Shown: in pieces, positions 31,380-38,305 of the stretch
How the letters are laid out: the number at the start of each line of letters is the position of its first letter
Position numbering within the stretch: the stretch's first letter is position 1
DNA from: Amphimedon queenslandica
Taxonomy: Eukaryota; Porifera; Demospongiae; Haplosclerida; Niphatidae
Direction of reading: 5' to 3'
DNA: 38,305 bases
Assembly (NCBI RefSeq): GCF_000090795.2
Contig: NW_003546267.1
Coordinates: 136,927-175,231, forward strand
Notes under the pieces: model-generated
The model's database searches: none
Seen by the model: the letters and a program-made list of their open reading frames with translations, nothing else
What the model was told of the DNA's origin: nothing
Position numbers and translations under genes: made by a program

Positions 31380-31655
31380 TCATCTGATTGAGTAAAGCAG
31401 GTTACATGTAGTGAGGATGTAAGTGTAGAGAGATTGAGACCTGTATTGAGTGAAAGTTCCTAAGTGTAGTGATGGATGTACGTGAAGAGAGATCGAGACC
31501 TGTATTGAGTGAAAGTTCCTACGTGTAGTGATGGTTGTACAAGTAGAGAGATCGAGACCAGTTTTGAGTTAAAGTTCCTATGAGTAGTGATGTATGTACA
31601 TGTAGAGAGATTGAGACCTGTATTGAGTAAAAGTTTCTATGTGTAGTGATGGATG
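31380..31655. repeat. 59-bp minisatellite
   Basis: About four and a half copies of a unit containing AGAGATTGAGACCTGTATTG, GTGAAAGTTCCTA and GTGTAGTGATGGATGTA. The junction CCTGTATTG recurs at 31440, 31500, 31559 and 31618. It lies directly where the minus-strand transposase-like gene should continue. Confidence 0.85.
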
Positions 31656-32713
31656 TTAAATGTACCTCAGACTGACGCTCAATCTCACACCCAGCATTCC
31701 ATAAAATTGTAGTGCTGTTCTTCTTGCATGTCCAGCATAAGTTTGTCATTGGCTTGAAGCTGTAAATGTGCGGAACATACTTTCACCATATTCTTTTATA
31801 GGAACTTTCACTGACAACATGTTCCCTACAAGCATCAGCATACTGCCTGTAAACCATGTGTCGGGACAAACTGGACAGCAATAGCTTGGCTTTTCCATAA
31901 TCCCTCACTCCAGGTATCCTCCCAGGTAGTAAAATGGCATAGTCTTGAGCATAGTTCTCCAAAAATGCAACAGCATCTTTAATGCCTTCCACAGAGAGAG
32001 AATGACATGGAATGAGACCAGTGTTCCAATGAACCCTACATTAACAATTTTCATTACTCTACTTAGGATTATTTTTATTACTTTTACATAGGTTTCATTC
32101 CATTTTGAAGAAATGCCTCCTCAAGTTCTTGTAAGTACCATTTCTGATACAGTAGATGAACAAGAAGAGCTTCTTACATATCTGTTTTTAAAAGATAAAA
32201 AATCATTTATTGCACTCTCATCAGATTATCCTTCTCAATCTGTGTGTGGCACAACACCCACTGGAGTATATTGCCTCAATTTCCTCCCTCTCTCTCAAAT
32301 TCTCTGCTCCTTCATCCAGGTCTAGATCCTCTGGCTTCACAACTATCGTGTTGCTAGTTCCTGGAGTGATGAGTGAATCTATATCATAGTCCTCTTCCTG
32401 CTGCTCCAGATGTTGTGAAAGATTCTGCTGTGATGTGATGTGTAGCTGCTTCGGGGTTGTTAACAAGAGCCCATCACATTCATCTTCACCATCATTGCTG
32501 TCACAGTCCGAATATCCTATGGGATAATAATAGTTGCTTTATTTATTTTTTGTTATCAGTTGTTAATGTCTACATGTAAAACATTATTCATTACTAATAA
32601 TTATAGTATAGCTTACCTTGGCTTTGTGTAGGGGAGTAGAAATATTCTCCTAGCAGAGTGAGAAGAGTAGAATCCTCTGTGTTAAGAAGCTTTGCTATTT
32701 CCTCCACAGACAT
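31640..32713 (-). pseudogene. Multi-exon transposase-like gene, 3' part missing
   Basis: Exon 1 (32713-32617) starts at ATG: MSVEEIAKLLNTEDSTLL then TLLGEYFYSPTQSQ, donor AAG|GTAAGC. Exon 2 (from 32516, acceptor CCCATAG, in phase) is acidic with GYSDCDSNDGEDEC and TPGTSNTIVVKPEDLD, then SSGCCATHRL before TGA. Further pieces read ICKKLFLFIYCIRNGTYKNL and RRHFFKME. After an acceptor near 32040, VHWNTGLIPCHSLSVEGIK follows, then FLENYAQDYAILLPGRIPG, KLLLSSLSRHMVYRQYADAC, SSYKRIW, TGA, KYVPHIYSFKPMTNLCWTC and ILWNAG. The series NYA-x-x-AIxLPGRxPG, LLPS, FVPHI, KPMTDLCWTCxxN is characteristic of an unnamed repetitive gene family I know from cnidarians and sponges and take to be transposase-like. 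The family normally continues well past CWTC, but here the 59-bp minisatellite takes over. Confidence 0.6.
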
Positions 32714-33084
32714 CCTCAAAAGCGCTAACAGTATCGTAGAATTTGTAAATTAGCGTTGCTATGGTTATCCCATGATATCATTGATGCGTTATACAACAGC
32801 CGCCCATGCAATTACCTTGACTCTGTTTTGTAAATGGAGGACCCTTTTTGCAAAGAATGACTTCTAACTCCAGTAATAAATGGAGTTTTGGGGATATCTT
32901 GGTATCAGTAGGTAGGTTTTGACTTATGTAACACATATATATAATACAAAAAAATTCGCCACAAAAATTGTCACATTTTTGGCCTTACCTCATTTTCATT
33001 AAATTGGAGTTAAGGTCAATTTTTTCAGACCACGTCACATATTACGGTAAATACACTAAGATTGAAAAAGGCATTAATTCTTAC
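32714..33084. other. Spacer between two minus-strand genes
   Basis: AT-rich with no coding frame. It holds the presumed promoter of the gene starting at 32713 and the 3' flank of the integrase-type gene. A few CpGs cluster near 32725-32790. Nothing else stands out. Confidence 0.4.
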
Positions 33085-34180
33085 CTCATTATGTTCATCA
33101 GAAGATAGGTTACAGAGACCCAAGATCCACAACTGGATTGGAGAATGATTGCGACAACTAGAGGTGTGTGATTATTCCATGCTTTAACAAATGAGATACA
33201 GCATGGTTAATTCTCTTTAGGAACACATCATGTAATGAGAACATATATATGTCACCTACGACATTGAGCTCAAACATGGCTTGGAAGGCCCTACTTAGTG
33301 ACAGAATTAATAAGAATTTGAAAAAGTATCGGCTCTATTAGTATCAGATGCATTTAGGTAAATTATCCTTCTGCTATAACCGTCCATACACCCATGAACT
33401 ACTGTTTTCCATCTAAAGATACATTGCATAACATATTATTTTAAATTAATAATAACCATTACCTGATAAGTTTGTGGTTACCATCTATGTGGTGTAAAAA
33501 TAATTGACTAGGAACGGAATAGTGATGTCTGTTTAAGACATGAAGTCGGCAATGTGCTGTTCCACTTGGATCAGTTCTCCGCTGTCAATCTCTCAAACAA
33601 ACCTGTAGAACAAGATAATCTTGAGAGTACAAGTGTCCTTGCATCTGACGATTGCCGCACACTGGGTATTGTTGTTGTATCTCACTGACAATAACATCTA
33701 ACTCTGAGTCTGAAATAGTAGAATAATGTGCTGTGACTGAAAGACCATAGTCTGACATCCTCCTTCTTACAGTGCTGATAGATACATCAAACATAATTGA
33801 TATCTGTGGAAGTGTGAAGTTTCTGTGAAGTAAAAATTCCATTGACTGTTCACAAATATGATACATTGGTTGACCAACTACACCACTTTAAATGACGGTT
33901 GCTGTACAACAGCACCCTGACAACTGATTTAATTTTTCTATTTCTTTCGTAGTAACAAGGCACTGTCTAATGATATCCACCGCCTCTTTCTGGTCTTCTG
34001 TTAATGCTTCTGTCAGATCAGGAACAACTATCTCACGATAAGGGAGTTCAAGACTGATTACATAATAGTCTAAAACGTTCCCAGGGATCCTACGACCATC
34101 TTGATACTTGACGTCTATAAGAACACTTCTTAACAAACCTATACGGTGAACAACCTCTGCCAATTTGAATAAAACCACGC
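33085..34180 (-). pseudogene. HTH plus integrase-core transposon gene
   Basis: Exon 34180-33463 follows acceptor GTCTATAG and reads VVLFKLAEVVHRIGLLRSVL to LTEDQKEAVDII. After one TAA it gives VVGQPMYHICEQSMEFLL, then a helix-turn-helix (ISIMFDVSISTVRRRM), YPVCGNRQMQGHL, and, past TGA, RRTDPSGTAHCRLHVLNR and FLHHIDGNHKLIR. HIDG holds the first catalytic Asp of a retroviral-type integrase core. Donor CAG|GTAATG. Exon from 33412: WKTVVHGCMDGYSRRIIYL, SDTNRADT, then after a shift LINSVTK-stop-GLPSHV and VVGDIYMFSLHDVFL, in place of the usual RSDxGxEN block, so the second Asp is doubtful. Exon 33157-33085: CRNHSPIQLWILGLCNL, donor GAG|GTAAGA, matching the family C-region (TPxQLWxxGL). An upstream exon is implied. 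Genes of this kind are repetitive in fish, cnidarians and sponges; they probably encode transposon integrases. Broken here. Confidence 0.65.
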
Positions 34181-35025
34181 CTATAGACAGTGAGACACTC
34201 CTGCTATAATTAATTATGCTTTAATGGAAGATAATTAATTTGGTGTAAAACTATTTAAGAAGACATTTGTTTGCGGGTATTTAATTTTAAGTCCACACTA
34301 ACTTTAAGTCCTCATTAACCCTAAATATAACTTCATTGTGAGTGGGTGTGGTCGCAATGAATACAATGGCAGGCATCAGCAAGTCTGAGCTTATTTGCAA
34401 GTTGCAAGAAACGGTCAGGAAGAACTGCAAGATAATTCTAAACTGCTGTCAAAAGACTTCTGTAGTAATTAGCCTAGGTTAACAAAGTAGGTGAAAGTCT
34501 TCTTTGTTTAGTGACTGCTTCTAACTTTAAGCAAGATAACTTTACATGTAAATGGCAGCAGAGTCAGTGATGAAGCAATTTAAGTGAGATTAATGCAACA
34601 AGATCTACTGTATTTAGACTTGTGCAATTGCTTTGCTTGCTCATACATGTTGATCATAGCACATGATCTATAGCTTGCTTAGGCTTGCTCCTTTAGTGTC
34701 TTACATTCTTCTAGTAGTTATTTATACCAAATGATCCAAAGCGCTAAATTAAGTAGCAGCTAAATCTTAGTTTCATAAAAATTGCTAAAAAAAGTACATG
34801 CTAATAATTGTCTCCTTAAGGTACTATCAGTTTAATGTGACAAGATTTTATGTATATCTGTTGTCAATTATCATAATGTTGACACTAATCACCTCAGATA
34901 AGAATTTGCATGCATTTTGACTCAAACCAAGTCACTTCTATTCTGCCTATTTGGGTAATCTCCTGCCTAAAAGATAATTTTTTAATGAGTGTCTGACTTG
35001 TGATACCACCATGTTTATTTTTACA
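34181..35025. other. No gene seen
   Basis: AT-rich spacer. No reading frame with family support on either strand. It may hold the missing 5' exon of the integrase-type gene. Short TACATGTA palindromes recur, as elsewhere in the window. Confidence 0.4.
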
Positions 35026-35155
35026 TACCATAGGTCGGGTTATATTCGCGGCTGCTTATTTTTGCAATATTAAAAACTAATGAAAAGGTTCAATTCAATA
35101 CCATGGAAACCAATTCATAGTTGCTATGAAATTGACCGCGTGTTTACATTAGGAG
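35026..35155 (+). mobile_element. Arm of the CCGTAGG MITE family
   Basis: TACCATAGGTCGGGTTATAT, then GCTGC and TGCAATATT, matches the terminal repeat of the element at 6129-6685. Further in, GGTTCAATTCAATACCATGG and AAACCAATTCATAGTTGCTATG match the inner right arm of that element, reverse-complemented. Similarity fades after GCGTGTTTACAT near 35150. No opposite end was found between here and 36250. The HIRAN-like gene starts 40 bp further on. Confidence 0.6.
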
Positions 35156-35194
35156 GGAAGTTATCTCGGCTGTCAAAATCATCAAGACAGTACC

Positions 35195-35569
35195 ATGGTT
35201 AAAGTATATAGCTGTATTCATGGTCTTAACATTTACAAAGACATATTGGAGCCTTGTATAGGTGAGGAGCTGGTGAGTAGCCCACAAGTGAACAACCCTC
35301 ATGACTGCTATGCTTTGGCTGTATGCAAGTCAGGTACCATAGTGGGACATGTCCCAATAATAATATCAAGACTATGCCGGCTGTTTTCAAACAAATCTGG
35401 CACAGTAATAAAGTGTTTTGTCACGGGTACTAGAAGGTACTCCAGTGATTTGGTTCAAGGTGGTCTTGAGGTACCCTGCATGTTTAAGTTCATGGAACAA
35501 ACTGCTAAAGTTGCTGCTCTTTTAAGAAGCATTGATAGCAGTGTCTGCTCTATTGTCACAGAAGAGTAA
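35195..35569 (+). CDS. HIRAN-like domain protein, 124 aa
   Basis: An intact single-exon gene. ATG at 35195 has a strong start context (ACCATGG). The protein reads MVKVYSCIHGLNIYKDIL, IGEELVSSPQVNNPHDCYA, LAVCKSGTIVGHVPIIISRL, CRLFSNKSGTVIKCFVTG, TRRYSSDLVQGGLEVPCMFK and a C-terminal helix (TAKVAALLRSIDSSV). The G-E-x-L, N-x-x-D-x-x-A-x-x-V, G-x-x-VGHVP core is the HIRAN fold; in HLTF-type proteins that fold binds 3' ends of single-stranded DNA. Here the domain stands alone. The tail R-Y-S-S-D-L-x-Q-G-G-L-E-V-P-C marks a family of small repetitive genes I know from sponges and cnidarians, whose function is unknown. A MITE arm lies just upstream and a 42-bp satellite just downstream, so it may be transposon cargo. 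No lesion, in contrast to nearly all neighbours. Confidence 0.75.
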   Translation: MVKVYSCIHGLNIYKDILEPCIGEELVSSPQVNNPHDCYALAVCKSGTIVGHVPIIISRLCRLFSNKSGTVIKCFVTGTRRYSSDLVQGGLEVPCMFKFMEQTAKVAALLRSIDSSVCSIVTEE

Positions 35570-35649
35570 TGAAATAAGTGTATTGAAGTGCCAGTAATAC
35601 ATGTATGTGTATGTATAATGTACATATATTCTCTCTTTCTCTCTGAAAA

Positions 35650-36130
35650 ATCACGTTCATAGTGATGATATAAGATCACTGAATACTAATCACGCTCTTT
35701 GGAGTGATGATATAAGATCACTGAATAATAATCACGCTCTTTGGAGTGATGACATACGATCACTGAATAATAATCACGCTCTTTGGAGTGATAATATAAG
35801 ATCACCGAATAATAATCACGCTTTTCGGAGTAATGATATAAGATCACTCAATAATAGTCACACTCTTTGGAGTGATGATACAAGATCACTGAATAATTAT
35901 CACACTCTTGGGAGTGATGATATAAGATCACTGAGTACTAATCACACTCTTCAGAGTGATGATATAAGATCACTGAATAATAATCACACTCTTCAGAGTG
36001 ATGATATAAGATCAATACAATCACGCTCCTCTGAGTGATAAGGTCAATAATAATCTCACTCTTTGGAGTGATGATAACAGGAACGTAATCTTACTATTTG
36101 GATTGGTGATAAGTATAATCTCACTCCTTA
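35650..36130. repeat. 42-bp hairpin satellite, about 11 copies
   Basis: The unit contains AATCACGCTCTTTGGAGTGA then TGATATAAGATCACTGAATA and repeats at 42 bp. Central copies are nearly identical; those after about 36010 are shortened and diverged. Each unit holds AGTGAT and ATCACT 8 bases apart, able to form a 6-bp stem, and an alternative pairing ATCAC/GTGAT around GCTCTTTGGA. It lies between the HIRAN-like gene and the two-exon gene at 36247. Confidence 0.9.
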
Positions 36131-36230
36131 GTGCTCATAATTTTTAAATTAAGTGTACAAAAATTATTGTTGCAATTACAATTAAGTGAATTATTCATTA
36201 ATAAAAATTATTTTTGGCACCATTTATTAT

Positions 36231-36254
36231 TCACGTCACAACTAAGATGGCCGC
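36231..36254 (+). promoter_or_regulatory. Start-site context: TCACGTCA then AAGATGGCCGC
   Basis: TCACGTCA at 36231-36238 resembles a CRE/ATF-type element, and AAGATGGCCGC at 36245 resembles the YY1 motif that often overlaps the start codon in animal promoters. Together they support the ATG at 36247 as a real start. Motif matches only. Confidence 0.35.
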
Positions 36255-36766
36255 TGATGGTGATGGCTTGAGAGATATTTTAGATGTAAGTAAATTTTTT
36301 TCTATATTTCAGAATTAAGAATTTTCTACTTTTACAGGATGATATGGAATCTGATACACTTACACCACAAGGGAGTAACAAGCCAGTGGATCCAATGGCA
36401 CTGCATCACTCTTCACCTGCTCCTGATCCTACTCCAAGACGTGGCAGTCTGGGCAGCAGACTTCCCTCTCGTGAGGGTCAGCATCATCAGGAAGTCCAAG
36501 TGGGCGGTAATGATAATCATAATGAAGGAGGAGGACAAAGAAGAGTGCTGACAAGAGGGGGAGAGGCAGGGGAGGTAGAGGACCTAGAGGAGGTTAGGGC
36601 TGAGGTGGTGGAAGAGGTCCTGAGGACGAAAGAGGTTGTAATAAGAGAGGACGAGAAAGGGTTGGCCGTGGTCATTGGAGGAGATGCTGGAGAGGGGGCA
36701 GGTGGGAACAATTTGGGTGGCAAGATAGAGAGTGGAAAGTGTACAGCTTCTCTTAGAGATCCTTAA
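36247..36766 (+). CDS. Two-exon gene, unrecognised, acidic or RG-rich second half
   Basis: Exon 1 (36247-36285) begins in good context (AAGATGG) and encodes MAADGDGLRDILD. Donor GAT|GTAAGT and acceptor TTTTACAG (exon 2 from 36338) leave a 52-bp intron and join in phase to DDMESDTLTPQGSNKPVD, HHSSPAPDPTPRRGS and SREGQHHQEVQVGGNDN. The same frame stays open through a purine-rich, Glu/Gly-rich stretch (EAGEVEDLEEVRAEVVEEV) to TAA at 36764-36766, giving 155 residues. The next frame across the second half reads KRGRGRGGRGPRGG, stop, G, stop, GGGRGPEDERG, then RWEQFGWQDREWKVYSFS. It looks like an RGG-box followed by a conserved tail, so a frameshift near 36540 may have replaced it. I do not recognise the family. 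Structurally it is the best small gene in the window: clean start, clean splice, short intron. Confidence 0.55.
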
Positions 36767-37360
36767 TTAAATTATTAATAATACATATTATGAAGAGAGG
36801 GCATGTAGATCTCAGTAAAGATGTGTATTAATATTATATTAACAAGCAGGCATATTTTTACTAAAATTTTTAACACCATTGTATTATATTGGAGCAGTAA
36901 TTTATAGTTATATTCATTATTAAGATTTTAATAAAATGTTTTTAAGTAAAAATTGTAATAATAGTACTAATAACAGGACTTACACTACTATGTAACAGAA
37001 ATGAAGAATCTAAACATGCTAGTGTGAGTACAAAAAACACAGAAAGCATTAGAAAATAAGGAACCTTTTGTTCCAGCAATTATAGTAATACTGTGCGTAA
37101 AACTATTGGAGTGAGGTGGACCTTCAACTCGTAGACTACCTTTTACTAAGACTACCATCATAAGAATGATGAAAATAAACATCAGCTTCCATATCTAAAT
37201 AGCAATAAAAGTAAATAATTACTATTATTATTATTACCATCATCAACAACAAAGTATCATTATTATCTAGTTTAATATGACATCATACTTTTATTTTTAT
37301 TATTTTGCATTAATAAACGTGATGTTTTTATCTTTTGCTGTTTCCTCCTGTACACTGCAT
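36767..37360. other. AT-rich spacer with one possible secreted peptide frame
   Basis: A minus-strand frame, ATG at 37182 to TAG at 36988 (64 residues), starts MFIFIILMMVVLVKGS, a plausible signal peptide, followed by LRVEGPPHSNSFTHS. No family was recognised, and no splice donor precedes the stop. It is possible but unsupported. Otherwise AT-rich sequence. Confidence 0.25.
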
Positions 37361-37439
37361 TCCCCCTGAAGAGATTACCGTTCAGTCGTCAATATCTTAT
37401 AATCTCTCCTCTACATGAAAAAAATTATAGTAAAAATTG

Positions 37440-38305
37440 ACGATTACAACGAGGACATTGTTACAATATTTCCCTGTTCTACATGATTTTCCTGCACACA
37501 CTGCAACAACATTTTCTTGTTCTCACAGCCGCACCATCCCACTGCTCTCATTGCTAATGCAATCTCACCGCTCTCACTCTCACTCCATCTCCTTAGTTTC
37601 ACTGCTACACTTCTTCCCTGCTCTCAGTGCCACACAATTTCTCTAACTGCTAAACCATGTCCCTTTTTCCATGGAATCACCATCTCTCTGCGCTCAGTGC
37701 CACAATAATATCCTGCCTATGTGCCTCACCATCTCCCTATTCATAATCCCATAGCTTTTCTCTTCTTTTTATTGCCACACTATGTCCCTACTTTATTGCC
37801 ACACAAACTTTCTGCTATAAAAGCCACACTGTCTCCCTGCTGTCACTGCCACACCATCTCCCTTCTGTCATTGCCACATGTCACAGTCTCACTGCTGCCA
37901 CACCGTCTCACTGCACTAACTGCTACACCATCATTCTGCTGTCAAGGCAGCACCATGACCCTACTCACACTGCCTCACCATCCACTTCATCTATCTGCTC
38001 ACTGCCACAACATTTTGCAGCTCTCGCTGCCACACTACCTCCCTCCTTTCACTGCCACACCATCATTTTACTCCCACTGCCATACCATCTTGCTACTCCC
38101 ATCGCCACGAAAACTCCCTGCTTTCACAGCCTCACGTTATGCCTGCTATCACTGCCACACCATCTCCTTGCTCTATTTGCCACACCATTCCCTGCTCTTA
38201 CTGCCACCAAATCTTACTGTTGCAAGTCTCAAAATATCTCATAGTTGTCACTGCAACACCATTTCCCTTCTCTCTATTCAACACAATCTCCTTGCTTTCA
38301 CTGCC
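37440..38305. repeat. Degenerate ~25-bp CT-rich minisatellite, runs off the window
   Basis: From about 37440 to the end the plus strand is built of loose repeats of the form CACTGCCACACCATCTCCCT then GCTCT, with many indels. Periodicity tightens after about 37780. Long open frames across it are rich in Ser, His, Leu and Pro purely because of the repeat and are not credited as genes. Confidence 0.75.

Noticed and set aside
35650-36130. CRISPR-like regular repeats
   Set aside because: The 42-bp units are contiguous with no unique spacers, and the context is eukaryotic.
36517-36723. Pro/Ser-rich minus-strand frame
   Set aside because: Antisense shadow of the purine-rich exon of the two-exon gene.
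37437-37708. Ser/His-rich open frames in the terminal minisatellite
   Set aside because: Composition follows the CT-rich repeat in any frame; there is no start context or conservation.

Overview
This window looks like nuclear DNA of a marine invertebrate, most probably a demosponge of the Amphimedon type. It is very AT-rich. Its genes are split by very short GT-AG introns (37 and 43 bp in the best examples). The gene families are ones I know mainly from sponge and cnidarian genomes: Helitrons ending in an OTU protease domain, N-RAG-like proteins, DUF6589, HIRAN-like orphans, G2E3-like HECT ends and HTH/integrase-core genes. The species is an inference. There is no sign of bacterial gene organisation, rRNA or tRNA.

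Almost everything recognisable is a mobile element or its remains. Left to right: a gene-poor stretch with small inverted-repeat elements (1-3.4 kb); a HECT C-lobe exon (+, 3.9-4.1 kb); the tail of an integrase-type gene (-, 4.2-4.4 kb); a decayed RecQ-like helicase (+, 4.85-6.1 kb) abutting a 560-bp MITE; a multi-exon DUF6589 gene (-, 9.1-6.8 kb); a CpG-rich spacer; a broken Tc1 transposase (+, 9.5-10.7 kb); a second MITE (10.8-11.7 kb); a 176-bp duplication; a broken protein kinase gene (-, 13.7-12.5 kb); and a long multi-exon N-RAG-like gene (-, 17.3-14.0 kb).

From 18.1 to 31.3 kb a satellite of 118-123-bp monomers is split in two. The left block stops and the right block resumes in the same monomer phase. 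Between them lie 12.1 kb holding a large foldback element, a small proline-rich two-exon gene, and a degenerate Helitron read on the minus strand: Y-rich N-terminus with 15-residue repeats, DUF6570-like middle, HUH/Y2 Rep, PIF1 helicase, Lys-rich linker and OTU domain. The simplest reading is insertion into the satellite.

To the right (31.3-34.2 kb) are a 59-bp array, a multi-exon transposase-like gene whose 3' part is missing, and an HTH/integrase-core gene, both on the minus strand. Then come an arm of the first MITE family just upstream of an intact HIRAN-like gene (+, 35.2 kb), a 42-bp hairpin satellite, a small two-exon gene (+, 36.25 kb) and a degenerate ~25-bp CT-rich minisatellite running off the window.

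The candidates that still read as intact genes are the HIRAN-like ORF and the two-exon gene at 36.25 kb; the proline-rich gene has an unresolved frame switch. The others carry stops or frameshifts. Many frameshifts lie in homopolymers, so assembly error cannot be excluded. Many stops are TGA where the family has Arg, which fits CpG decay in a methylated genome.
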